From: Archangium violaceum Cb vi76
GTDB taxonomy: Bacteria; Myxococcota; Myxococcia; Myxococcales; Myxococcaceae
DNA length: 50,949 nucleotides
Assembly (NCBI RefSeq): GCF_000733295.1
Contig: NZ_JPMI01000231.1
Span: 1 to 50,949 of the forward strand
Direction of reading: 5' to 3'
Shown here: positions 17,901 through 26,309 of the stretch, one piece after another
How positions within the stretch are numbered: the first letter of the stretch is position 1
Layout of the letters: every line of letters starts with the position of its first letter
The notes under the pieces: generated by a model
What the model was told of the DNA's origin: nothing
The model's database searches: none
What the model saw: the letters and a program-made list of their open reading frames with translations, nothing else
Position numbers and translations under genes: made by a program

Positions 17901-20900
17901 GGGCGGACCTGCTGAGGTGTCCCCGCTGCGGCTGGGAGTTCGGCGGGTGGGTGGGCTCGAAGAAAGGCGTTGTCGAGCGTCCGCCGCATTTCTTCCTGCC
18001 GGTGACGGAGTCGCTCCATCAGTGGATGTTCACTCCCGGGCGCGGGCGCCTCTTCGGTGACGAGCCGCCCTACGCCGCGCCCCGGGCTGTCCTCGCGGAC
18101 GAGATCCACCTGTACTCGCACCTTCACGGGGCCCAGGTGGGCTACGCGCTCCGGCGGCTCATCACCCGAACCGAGTTGAACCGGCGCGAGCACGAGGGCA
18201 GTCCCATGCCCACCCTGGCCATCGGGATGAGCGCCACGCTGAGCCGGCCCGACAAGGTCTGGGGGGCCCTGGGCGGGCGCGATCGCGTGGCCATCATCCG
18301 CCCAGAAGACGGAGAGCGCAGGCCCAACCCGCGGGGCCGCGAGTACTTCTTCTTCGTGCAGCCCGAGGTGGAGTCCCGCGGGCACGACATCGCCGGGGCG
18401 TCCACCTCCATCCAGACGCTCATGTGCCTGGCGCACGGCATGCGCCGGCGCTCGGGGGACGACGGCGGATTCCGAGGGATCGTCTTCCTCGACTCCATCG
18501 ACAAGCTCAAGCGCCTGCACTCGGACTACGCGGACGCGGAGCAGGGCAACCGACTGGCGCGGCTGCGCACCCGCCTGTTCGACGACGATGCGCACACGGG
18601 TCTTCCCCGCCGCGAGTGCTGCGGCTCTCCCGACGCCTGCGACCGCTTCCGCCAGGGCGAGTGCTGGTTCTTCGCCGCCCAGGACAGCCGCCAGCGGACG
18701 GTGCGCGGCCTGTACGTGCCCGGTCGCGCTCTCGATGTCTGCGCGAAGCCCATCTTCTCGAAGACGGGGGGACGTGCCGACGAACTGATCCAGAAGAGCG
18801 ACCTCGTCTTCTCCACGTCGTCCCTCGAGGTCGGCTTCGACGATCCGGAGATGATCCTCGTCTACCAGCACTACGCGCCGCTCAACCTCGCGTCCTTCAT
18901 CCAGCGGAAGGGGCGCGGTGGGCGAGGGGCCGATGACCGGCCGGTCACCGGGGTGACGCTCTCTGCGTACTCTCCGCGCGACTCCTGGTTCTTCCGGCGT
19001 CCCAGGGAGATGTTGGACGCAAGCGGTTTCGAGGTGCCGCTCAACGTGGAGAACTACTTCGTCACTCGAGGGCAGGTGGTCTCTCTGGTCCTGGATCTTG
19101 CCGCGCGGAGGCAGTGGCGCCTGGGCTCCGCGTCGGGAGTGGACCCCCGCCTCCTGGCCGAGGTGGATGCGGTGGTCCGGACTACCTTCGGCGATGACGT
19201 GTACAAGCGGCTGGAGGTTGGTTCACTGGAGCAGTTGTGGCGAGAGGCCACGAGCGGTGTGACCCTGGTGCCGGGTGGAGGTCCGCGCAAGTGGGCGGAG
19301 GTCATTCCGTGGGTCCCCATGCTCCTCTTCCAATCGATCAACCTGCCGCTGCTCGCGGTGGGTTACGAGAGCGACACGGGTGAAGCGAAACAGGACTCCG
19401 AGGACATCACGCTCGCTTTCTCAGAGTGCGCGCCGGGCAACGTGACACGGCGGTTCGGCTTCCAGGTGGCGCACTGGATCCCGCCGCGGCCTGGCCGCCA
19501 GCCGTTCTGGAGGCCCCTGGGCCACTCTGGGGAATGGCCGGAGTTTAGCCCAGCCGGCAGCGGGACCCTGTTGGATGCACTGCCGTTGGAGGCCCGCCAG
19601 CTCGTCGGGGCGAGGCTGCACCCCCGGGTAGTGCGACCCACGTCGCTGGAGATGATGGGCGGAGGCCGGTTCGTCGGGACGGAGTGGCAGGGGGACTGGG
19701 TCTACGACGCGGCCCGGCGGGAGGTCCTTCTCTCCAAGGAGCCTTCGACGTTGCCGCGCGTGAATCCCAAGAGTCAGGGCCGGTTGCGTGGCTTCCTGTC
19801 CGTCGAGGTGGACGAGGGGGGCGCCGAGCGGCGGCGGGTCCGGCTCCTGGGCTTCCTGACCCCCGAAGTGGAGGTCTTTCGCGGGACGTCCGCCCGCGGG
19901 AAACGCACCGGGTTGAAGGTGGCCCGTGTCTTCTGGGGCGCTGACGCGCGGCTCGTGCTGGAGACCGCCGACCGCAAGCGCGAAGAAGCCTACGTCAGCC
20001 AGGTGTTCGTCCACCCGGACGACGAGAACCTCCCGAGGGAGGCTGATCGCAGGACGCTCCTCCACGGCTACGAGTTGGAGACGGAGGGCGTCCGTGTTCG
20101 GCTAGATGGGGCCGTGTTGGGTGACTTCGTCCGGGCGGAGAGCGCGAGGCTCGAAGTGGAGCCCACCGAGTCGAAGTGGTTCCATGGTCAGTTCCTCCGC
20201 TACCTGCTGATGAGCCGGGGGGCCTCTGCGGGGCTCAACCCCTACCAAGTACGCCAGATCGCCGATCTGATGGTGACGGCCGCTGCATTCGAGGGCTTCA
20301 GCAAGGAGCTTCAGAAGCTGCTGCGGCGCTGGAATACCGAACTGTTCGCGAAGCTGCTCGAGAACGTCTTCCAGGGACACCTGCGCCAGCACCCGATGCT
20401 GACGGCACAGCGTCTCGAACGCCTACGGGAAGTGCTCGCCTCCGCCGCATTCCAGCAACTCATCGAGCGGGCCTGGCGCGACGTGCGTTCGCAAGAGGCC
20501 TTCGCCGGCTACCTGCGTTCGGTAATCGTGCATGGGCTGGCCATCCGCCTGGAGCAGGCGTTCGTTCGCCACGGGCGGGGCGACGAGCGGCGCGTTCTTT
20601 TCCACGTCAAGCTGCCCGTGCAGTTCGAAAGAGGAGCGGAGGACGTCATCACCGTGGCAGAGGACGGAAGCCACGGGGATGGCACCACGCGCACCTTCGT
20701 GGCCCACCTGGACGAGGCGGCGGCGGATCTGGCACCGGAGCTGTTGGCGGACTGCCCGAACGCGCGGGAGGATCGCTTCGTGGCGGCGCTCGTCGGCCGC
20801 CCGGCGGCGGACATTGCCCGTTGGCGCTCGTGGGACCCGCGCGACGAGCGGCGTGTCCGGGAACTCGCTCGTGAATTGGGTGTGGACCTCGACGTGGACG

Positions 20901-21349
20901 CCGGGCCCTTCCAGGGCGTGCTCCGCCTCCTCTACGGCTCTGAGGAGGTGGGCGGTGACCGCTTCGAGCTGTTCACGCTCTACCAGGAAAGCCAGGCAGT
21001 CGGCAGCTCGCTGACGCAGGAGATGGGGCGCGATCCCTCCGTCTGGGAGCTGGTGGGGACGATGGTGGCTCGGGCGGAGAGCGGGGACGCGCGTGCGATG
21101 GAGTGGCGCCGGCTGTTGGAACGCTACCGGGCGGTGGAGGATGCGGTGCAGGAGGAGTCGCTCAGTGCGGAGGCGCGGCTCGCGGACCAGGCGTACCGGC
21201 TCAGTGCCCGGCTGTGCGTGGACGGCTGCCAGGCGTGCCTGCACACCGGCAGCAGCCTCATGGATGGGGACATGGCGGAGGTGGCGGTGAGCCGCCGCCT
21301 GCTGGAGCGGCTCGGAATCTTCCTTCGCAGCCGCGCTACTCCAGGCTGA
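14921..21349 (+). CDS. dpdJ: DpdJ-like giant helicase, SF1 + SF2 fusion
   Basis: This 2142-residue protein starts at the ATG that overlaps the nuclease stop. Domains: an SF1 (DNA2/NAM7-like) helicase (about 1-500) with Walker A GPPGTGKT (66-73), IDEAS near 191 and NVTITRARTKLIL near 435; a winged-helix-rich linker (about 520-820); and an SF2 helicase with ETGTGKT near 875, a zinc ribbon inserted at about 975-1010 (CPEGEC, CPRCGW), ADEIH near 1058, SATL near 1102 and a C-terminal helicase motif QRKGRGGRG near 1327. The end has DUF1998-like features, including CVDGCQACLH near 2098. The SF2 part fits DpdJ of Dpd restriction systems. The SF1 module appears to be an added unit. The gene converges on dpdI with a 14-nt overlap of the two 3' ends. 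Role inferred: translocation on unmodified DNA together with the upstream nuclease. Confidence 0.72.
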   Translation: MPREDVLQFFREPRRFAEAGVDETAPLWRAALEEVAVPAVSAEAFRPAQQAAWHGIAEHRVALVLGPPGTGKTFVLAWMALGYLELRRRRGLPCRILLTGFTRNSIANLLGAMHEKVQKHGFGGTTFCWMGSEPPQEMPEDIQVLDPADAVPLLDQPLLVMGSTSWSLYKLIEKARHPAADGRTAPLFDLVCIDEASQMVVSQGLMCLAGLAPGGRVLVAGDDRQLPPVRQVHEHEVDGRHIGGSLYAFLREAQVAEFRLDETFRLNAPLASFPSEHFYEGQYRSVNPEARLRLREGWEEGLSNWEREALDPARPVCILMHEGPAAGTHNPFEVTLVARLTQLLRERLSPEEGAAELSAGTFWNERLAVVSPHRAQNAAIRDALRARKLSDECVVETVDRIQGRERDAIIASYTVSDPEFARAEVEFIFSAERFNVTITRARTKLILVIARRLLDVIPEDEEIFDAAQAMREFVYSSEERGRVRVRGPDGVEWPVDVRVRSFDDTEALPQLEPRPDDRPALETVPKLTPQLRELLEHIQNVALKNQYGTAADFVVEKSFGRKPALEELRALCGQGFVALELRPTKKGTTFWVARPLVPPRRPFPVDPDTVRVRIEEVIEATRSKGRFAPAYEKVRERFDWVGPQGEDLFAPVLNALQQEGVVRSDVNPWGQRTIDLVETATMVEGPPPPVEPIEDGDFELLNRLEALEARRINFGVFEQWTTPRDLIRTLDWEEARVSAALRRLAEHGWVLLTEAGRVRSRVAELAREVRYVKQRFRQGDASRRPFLVRALKLELKDRDKPVRDRPLSTVETSLIERLKGHPEAQRAVAGVATMLRARFNKADPELAGFQERALGSMVPAWLGLSTDDTFVITAETGTGKTEAGVLPLMVGAATDALRGVRGSRAVLVYPRIRLAANQAQRIAGYLAALARVPGMPLLTLGLQNKDVLGHFGAPDEEKGWRQGPGGAFSFPFFACPEGECKGNLWLQPGGGANGADLLRCPRCGWEFGGWVGSKKGVVERPPHFFLPVTESLHQWMFTPGRGRLFGDEPPYAAPRAVLADEIHLYSHLHGAQVGYALRRLITRTELNRREHEGSPMPTLAIGMSATLSRPDKVWGALGGRDRVAIIRPEDGERRPNPRGREYFFFVQPEVESRGHDIAGASTSIQTLMCLAHGMRRRSGDDGGFRGIVFLDSIDKLKRLHSDYADAEQGNRLARLRTRLFDDDAHTGLPRRECCGSPDACDRFRQGECWFFAAQDSRQRTVRGLYVPGRALDVCAKPIFSKTGGRADELIQKSDLVFSTSSLEVGFDDPEMILVYQHYAPLNLASFIQRKGRGGRGADDRPVTGVTLSAYSPRDSWFFRRPREMLDASGFEVPLNVENYFVTRGQVVSLVLDLAARRQWRLGSASGVDPRLLAEVDAVVRTTFGDDVYKRLEVGSLEQLWREATSGVTLVPGGGPRKWAEVIPWVPMLLFQSINLPLLAVGYESDTGEAKQDSEDITLAFSECAPGNVTRRFGFQVAHWIPPRPGRQPFWRPLGHSGEWPEFSPAGSGTLLDALPLEARQLVGARLHPRVVRPTSLEMMGGGRFVGTEWQGDWVYDAARREVLLSKEPSTLPRVNPKSQGRLRGFLSVEVDEGGAERRRVRLLGFLTPEVEVFRGTSARGKRTGLKVARVFWGADARLVLETADRKREEAYVSQVFVHPDDENLPREADRRTLLHGYELETEGVRVRLDGAVLGDFVRAESARLEVEPTESKWFHGQFLRYLLMSRGASAGLNPYQVRQIADLMVTAAAFEGFSKELQKLLRRWNTELFAKLLENVFQGHLRQHPMLTAQRLERLREVLASAAFQQLIERAWRDVRSQEAFAGYLRSVIVHGLAIRLEQAFVRHGRGDERRVLFHVKLPVQFERGAEDVITVAEDGSHGDGTTRTFVAHLDEAAADLAPELLADCPNAREDRFVAALVGRPAADIARWRSWDPRDERRVRELARELGVDLDVDAGPFQGVLRLLYGSEEVGGDRFELFTLYQESQAVGSSLTQEMGRDPSVWELVGTMVARAESGDARAMEWRRLLERYRAVEDAVQEESLSAEARLADQAYRLSARLCVDGCQACLHTGSSLMDGDMAEVAVSRRLLERLGIFLRSRATPG

Positions 21350-22082
21350 GCTTGAACAGGCCGAGCGCGTTCTGCTCGGCCAGCCACTTCTGAAGGTCCG
21401 GTGTGAGATCCGCGAGCGTCGCCCTCCCTTCGGTTACCTGGATGAGGAACCGGACCCTGTCCGCGTCCGTCCCCACGCCCGCAAGCTCCCGCTCCTGGGT
21501 CTGGCGTTCGGCGCGGCGGCGGTCGAATTCTTCCCGCGCCGTCTGCGCGGGGAAGCGCTGCTCTAGCGCGAGGCCGGCCTGGGCGGTCTGCACCATCCGC
21601 CGGGCGAGTTCCGCCTGACCGGGGAGGCGCTGGAGCGCCTTCGCCAGCTTCGCGGGGGGGTCGAACTCCTCTCGGACGCGGAGGCTCCAGGCGGCCCGGA
21701 AGCGGCCTTTCACCTGATCCACGCGCATGCCCACCGTCTGCATCTCCATCCGGATGAGCTGGAGTTCCTCCCGCGTGGGATTCTCGCGGGCGAGTTTTCC
21801 GGCGGTGACTTCCAGCGCGTCCAACGCAGTCCTCACCTCCGCCGCCTCCGTCGGCGTCAGCTTCTTCGCGACCAGGGACCCCCAGCCCGCCAGTTGCTCC
21901 AGCGTGGCCAGCGACTCGGCTTTCTCCCGCAGGGCACCCACCGCCTGACAGAGTGCGTCACCGAACTGCTCGGCCTGCACCGCACGCTGGAAATCGCCAC
22001 TATCCAGGGCCTGCTCCAGCGCCCTCAAGGGGTCCAAGGGCGCCTCGCCGCCTACCACCACTCCGATCGTGTGGTCAGCCAT
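21336..22082 (-). CDS. dpdI: DpdI-like protein of the Dpd restriction module
   Basis: This 248-residue protein is largely helical and charged, with no catalytic motif that I can name. It begins MADHTIGVVVGGEAPLDPL and is rich in heptad-like segments (for example RTALDALEVTAGKLARENPT), suggesting coiled coils. The ATG at 22082 is supported by GGAGG six bases upstream; an earlier in-frame ATG at 22112 has none. It overlaps dpdH by 8 nt and is the last gene of the leftward operon E-F-G-H-I. The name rests on position and size in Dpd clusters rather than on a recognised domain. The 3' end overlaps the convergent helicase gene by 14 nt. Confidence 0.55.
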   Translation of the reverse strand: MADHTIGVVVGGEAPLDPLRALEQALDSGDFQRAVQAEQFGDALCQAVGALREKAESLATLEQLAGWGSLVAKKLTPTEAAEVRTALDALEVTAGKLARENPTREELQLIRMEMQTVGMRVDQVKGRFRAAWSLRVREEFDPPAKLAKALQRLPGQAELARRMVQTAQAGLALEQRFPAQTAREEFDRRRAERQTQERELAGVGTDADRVRFLIQVTEGRATLADLTPDLQKWLAEQNALGLFKLSLE

Positions 22083-25000
22083 GTTCGCCTCCCGTGGGAC
22101 GCAGCGCTTCACGGATGGCCTGGACCGCCGTCCGCAGCCGCGTCCCCGCCTCGTGCACCGTGCTCAACGTACCGCCGCTGGAGACCCCAGCCTTGTCGAG
22201 GAGCGTGCCAACGTGGCGGCGCAGTTGCGTCAGCGCCTCGTTCGCCACCTGCAGGCGGTCCACCATGAAAACCAGGTCCGCTGCGGGCGCTCCGATGGCG
22301 AATGCGAGTGCCTCCGGCGGAGCGAAGCCCTCCACCTCTCCTGGGTCTATTTCCGACAGGAACACCTCCAGCCTGCGCATGTCCGGATCGCTGGCCTCCA
22401 ACAACTTGCGGCCGCGGAGCTTCGCGTATACCTCGCTCCACCGTTGGACGTATTGGAATGGGAGGTGTGCATCGAGTTGGCGCAGCCGCGCGACGACGTT
22501 GTCCGCGCTCTTCAGCCAGTCGGGGAGCGAGCGCCGGTGGGTGATCTCGTCCAGCTTCTCCACGTTTCGTAGGATCCGGTTGCGCTCTCCCATCGCGGCG
22601 GACTTCAGCCGATCGCTGACGTACGGCGCGTCCTGGGCGAGTTTATCAAGGAGATCCGAAATCTTCGGATCCTCGGCGGGCGACGGATCCAGCTCCAGCG
22701 TGCGAGCCAGTCGGATCAGGGCGGGAGCCACCTCTCCCGCGGCGGCGAAGAACTGTGCGCCCCCCTTCCTTCCCTGCGGCAGGCTGGCGAGTTCCCTCAA
22801 TGCATTGCGTACGTCCGAGCTGGTCCGGCCGACCTTCACCACGATGTCTCCCCAGCCCTGGATGCGGTGGTCGCCGCTCGCCCCGGCATCCGGATCGTAC
22901 TCATCCAGCAGCGTGTTCCACTGGACGTGGAAAGGATCCTGGGGACGATGCACGCCGCGCAGCCACGCGCGGGCGAGCAGGAACTGCGCGGCCGTGGCCA
23001 TGGGGGACCACCGTTGGCCGGACTCCGTGAGCGGGACGCGACGGCTCACGTGGGCGCGCGCGAGCTCTGCCAGCTTCCTCAATAGGCGCGCGTACGTCCG
23101 CCGGTAGCCTTCGCGGTCCGCCTCGGAGAGATCCTCGTCCCGCGTGCGCAGCGCGAGGAAGGACTCCAGGCCGAGCCAGACCCAGCGCTCGCGCGGGATC
23201 TCGAAGTGCTTGAGGGTCGTCTTGCGCGCGCCCGCGAGCACCACTGTCTCCTTGGTGAAGAGCTTGTCCTCGAGGTGGGGATCCAGCCCGAGCGTTCGCC
23301 AGGGGAGGTCCTCGAGGATGACGGCCACCTGCTCGCTCCAGAAGCCCTGGTCTTCGAGCTTCTCTCCCTGGGCCCACGCGGCGAGTTGGCCCGAGCGCAC
23401 CTGGAACTGCTGTGCGTTGACCGTTGCGGCACGCGGAGGCTTCGGGCCACGGGGAGGCTTCGGGGAGACGGTGGCCGGCTTCTTCTCCTTTACATCCGGG
23501 CCGGGGGGAGACGCCTCGGGAGCGGGGGAGGCGGTGGACTCCGGCGGGGGCTCGCCCCGTACGGATGGCGGCTCCGCCACTGGGGACGCCTCCGACGAGG
23601 TGTTCCCAGCGTCCCGCGTCGCGGCCTCCGGCTTGTCTACCTCGCTGGGGTCGCCAAGCCAGGGCAGTTCGAAGGTCTCGAAGATGCCTCGGGGAATGCC
23701 GGCGAAGGTCGTGGCGCCGTCTTCCCTGCGCTGTGTGGAGGCATTGTCGCGCTCGCCCCACCAGGCAATCAGGCGGCGCAGGCGCTCGGCCGTGTCGCGA
23801 TCCTGAACCTTCGCGGCGACGATCAGACCCAGGCGGCCGATCAGGTTGCGCTCGTTCTTCGGGAGGTTCTCGCTCTCCATCTGGGGCGGGGGGAACTCGC
23901 CCCGGGTGACGCTCTGGGGAGCCAGCAGCACCGGCCCGAGCACGCTCTGGATCATCCCGCGCGGCGTGTGCAGTTCCTCGAGGCCCTTCGGATGCTCGAG
24001 CCCGGTGTACATGCGGTCGATGGCTGCCTGGTTGAACGGGTACAGCCCCACACCTTGGTGCGCGCCGAACCGTGGGTGGCAGGTGGGTCGGTACGGGCAC
24101 TGGTCGCAGCGGTTGTAGACGTCCGTCCAATCCCGAGGCGGCCGTTGGTCTATCCGCGCCACCCCCGCCCGTGTCGCGCGCAGGTAGCGCGCCGCGAAAC
24201 GGACGCGCTCCTCCGACGTCCTCAGCGCCATCCCCTGGAAGCTCTTCTCCCCCTTCTCTCCGAACTGGACGTGGAACGTGATGCGCTGGCGCAGGTTGGC
24301 GACGTCGAAGAGCTTCTGGAAGAAGTGCGGCGTCACGCCTGCTACCGTGATCAAGTCGCACAGCGAGCGGTTCGTCTCCGTCTCGCTGCTGGCGATCATC
24401 ACGTTCATCATCTGGTCTTCGACGCCCTGCACGCTGGTGATGTCCTCGAGCAGCAGCACCAAGCGCTTGCCGCGCAGCGCCAACTCCTGCCGCAGCCGCA
24501 TGAACGCGTTCTTCAGGGCCTGCCCGCTCACGCCGAGCAGGTCCTGGACGGCGTGGTTCAGGCGGGCGCGGAGGGCGGCGAGGAGGCGGCTGGTGTGCTC
24601 GGCCTTCGCGCCCAGTTCCTCCACCACCTGCTCTAGCTCGCGGCCATCCGACCGTGCCCGTTCGATCGCATCTGCTTCCTTGAGGAGCTGGAACTTCGCC
24701 CGGACGGCGGTGGGACTCAGCCCCTTGACGGGCCGGACGAGCGAGGCCAGTTCGAGCATGTCGGAGACGGTGAACTCGGCCACCTGTGAATTCCGCTCGC
24801 CGCCGAGACCGCTCAGCGTCTCCAGGATGCGCCGAGGCGCCGTCCACTTGCCGCGCGTGGCCGGCGCGTCCATCAATTCGTGGTAGTGCCACTCGTCCGC
24901 CCAGTCCGCGTGGATGGGGGCATCCGTCTCGAAGTACTCCTTCCTCAAGCTGTGGGCCAGCTTGCTCTGGAAGTCGAGTGCCCGGCCCGCCAGTGACGTC

Positions 25001-25413
25001 ATCCGCGCTTCTCCCAGCCCAGCGAAGAAGCCCCGGAGGTCCTCCGGCAGCTTTTCGCGCAAGGCGCTCAGGGCCTCCTCCAGGCTGCCCTGGCTCCTGG
25101 GGATCAGCACCAGGATGTCTTTGTCCGTTTTGGGCCAATTGAGGGAGAGCCAGCGGATCAGGTGCGACTTGCCCGAGCCCGGCTCACCCTCCACCACGCA
25201 GAGCGCGTGTCGGAGCTCGGGGCGGGTGAGCGCCTCCCGCAGACCCTTGTCCGAAGGGCGTTCGACCCACGCCTCCCGGTTCCCGCTGACCGAGAAACCC
25301 TCCAGTGGCGCGTGGACGGCCATGAAAAGGGAATGGCTTCCCGCCAGCGCCTCGGTCCTGAGGACCGCGTTCGCGTCCTTCTCATCCCAGCAGGCGTAGC
25401 GCTGGAACGTCAT
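22075..25413 (-). CDS. dpdH: DpdH-like large P-loop ATPase
   Basis: The 1112-residue protein has an N-terminal ATPase domain with Walker A GEPGSGKS (about 75-82) and a Walker B-like LVLLLEDI near 318. A cysteine cluster CDQCPYRPTC lies near 433-442 and may bind zinc or iron-sulfur. A Pro/Ser/Glu-rich disordered linker spans about 590-670 and separates the ATPase from a helical C-terminal region (670-1112). Large AAA-like ATPases with this layout occur in Dpd clusters as DpdH and resemble in style the BrxC/PglY ATPases of BREX, although homology to those is not claimed. The start has a strong GGAGG site and overlaps the dpdG stop (ATGA). It is probably the motor or signal switch of the restriction complex. 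Confidence 0.7.
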   Translation of the reverse strand: MTFQRYACWDEKDANAVLRTEALAGSHSLFMAVHAPLEGFSVSGNREAWVERPSDKGLREALTRPELRHALCVVEGEPGSGKSHLIRWLSLNWPKTDKDILVLIPRSQGSLEEALSALREKLPEDLRGFFAGLGEARMTSLAGRALDFQSKLAHSLRKEYFETDAPIHADWADEWHYHELMDAPATRGKWTAPRRILETLSGLGGERNSQVAEFTVSDMLELASLVRPVKGLSPTAVRAKFQLLKEADAIERARSDGRELEQVVEELGAKAEHTSRLLAALRARLNHAVQDLLGVSGQALKNAFMRLRQELALRGKRLVLLLEDITSVQGVEDQMMNVMIASSETETNRSLCDLITVAGVTPHFFQKLFDVANLRQRITFHVQFGEKGEKSFQGMALRTSEERVRFAARYLRATRAGVARIDQRPPRDWTDVYNRCDQCPYRPTCHPRFGAHQGVGLYPFNQAAIDRMYTGLEHPKGLEELHTPRGMIQSVLGPVLLAPQSVTRGEFPPPQMESENLPKNERNLIGRLGLIVAAKVQDRDTAERLRRLIAWWGERDNASTQRREDGATTFAGIPRGIFETFELPWLGDPSEVDKPEAATRDAGNTSSEASPVAEPPSVRGEPPPESTASPAPEASPPGPDVKEKKPATVSPKPPRGPKPPRAATVNAQQFQVRSGQLAAWAQGEKLEDQGFWSEQVAVILEDLPWRTLGLDPHLEDKLFTKETVVLAGARKTTLKHFEIPRERWVWLGLESFLALRTRDEDLSEADREGYRRTYARLLRKLAELARAHVSRRVPLTESGQRWSPMATAAQFLLARAWLRGVHRPQDPFHVQWNTLLDEYDPDAGASGDHRIQGWGDIVVKVGRTSSDVRNALRELASLPQGRKGGAQFFAAAGEVAPALIRLARTLELDPSPAEDPKISDLLDKLAQDAPYVSDRLKSAAMGERNRILRNVEKLDEITHRRSLPDWLKSADNVVARLRQLDAHLPFQYVQRWSEVYAKLRGRKLLEASDPDMRRLEVFLSEIDPGEVEGFAPPEALAFAIGAPAADLVFMVDRLQVANEALTQLRRHVGTLLDKAGVSSGGTLSTVHEAGTRLRTAVQAIREALRPTGGEHG

Positions 25414-26303
25414 GCCTGACCTCCGATGAGCTCCACGGCGCTGAGGGCCTGGATTTCATGCGTGGGATCCGGGGCGAGCCGGGTGGCGCCCACCGTGTCG
25501 CCGCGCAGGTGGAGCCGGATCCGGCCGTCGTCGTGCAACTCCCGGAGCACGTCGCTGAGGACGACCGTCAGCCGCTGGGTGGTGCGTCGCCAGCGGACCC
25601 GGTTCATGGCCTCCTCGAAGAGCGTCCCGCCGTCCAGGTAGGGCATGCGGCGGGCGAGCGCCCGCAGGAAGTCACCGGGGTCGAGCTCGCGCCCGACACC
25701 CAGCTCCTGACCGAGACCCGGGAGTTCCCGCTCCAGCCGGACGGTGGGGTGGGGGAAGAAGGTCGGTAGGACGAGCCCTTCCCACCCCAACCCCAGGTAG
25801 ATCATCCAGGGCCGCCACGCGGTGCTGTACTTGTCCTTGTTGAACACCTTCTGCTGCTGGGGCTCATCGGCTGGCCGCGGCAGCATGATGTCGATGTGGT
25901 CGGCCAGGCTCTCAACGGTCTTCTGCGCGATCCAGGAGGTCCCTTCCTCACGCTCCGTCAGCACGACGAACAGGGCGTAGACCTCCAGCATCACGCGGTC
26001 CTTCTCCGAGGGATTGTCCCGCAGCCGCGCGTGGACGAGATCGGCGAAGGCGGGAGGATCGGAAGAGACGGAGGGAGCGTCCAGCAAGAGGAGGTTGCCA
26101 TCATCGCGGATGAACCCCAGGCTGCGCGCGCTGCCGATCGTCTGTTTGGCCGCGTCCGTGGAGTTCTTCTCTCCACGGAGGATGGAGGGCTGGAGCCAAG
26201 CGACCGTTTCGTCATAGCCGAGCCGTCCACCGTGGGCTTCCAGCAGCTTCAGCAGGGTGTGGACGCGCTCGGGGCGACCCATGGTGTCCGTGAGCAGACT
26301 CAT
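25410..26303 (-). CDS. dpdG: DpdG-like protein
   Basis: This 297-residue protein has an N-terminal region resembling a winged helix (RVHTLLKLLEAHGGRLGYDETVAWL), and a second helix-turn-helix-like portion may lie at 215-260 (FEEAMNRVRWRRTTQRLTVVL). The middle contains WRPWMIYLGLGWEGLVLPTF, which resembles the pattern seen in DpdG proteins. No catalytic motif is visible, so a DNA-binding or structural role in the restriction complex is the simplest reading. It starts 6 bp after the dpdF stop and overlaps dpdH (ATGA), so it is translated within the E-to-I operon. The name is based on family feel plus gene order. Confidence 0.65.
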   Translation of the reverse strand: MSLLTDTMGRPERVHTLLKLLEAHGGRLGYDETVAWLQPSILRGEKNSTDAAKQTIGSARSLGFIRDDGNLLLLDAPSVSSDPPAFADLVHARLRDNPSEKDRVMLEVYALFVVLTEREEGTSWIAQKTVESLADHIDIMLPRPADEPQQQKVFNKDKYSTAWRPWMIYLGLGWEGLVLPTFFPHPTVRLERELPGLGQELGVGRELDPGDFLRALARRMPYLDGGTLFEEAMNRVRWRRTTQRLTVVLSDVLRELHDDGRIRLHLRGDTVGATRLAPDPTHEIQALSAVELIGGQA

Positions 26304-26309
26304 CTCGCC

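Noticed and set aside
14864-18871. A 1335-codon open frame on the minus strand
   Set aside because: It is the antisense shadow of the helicase gene in GC-rich DNA. It is Arg/His/Leu/Glu rich without any domain, while the plus strand has clear helicase motifs.
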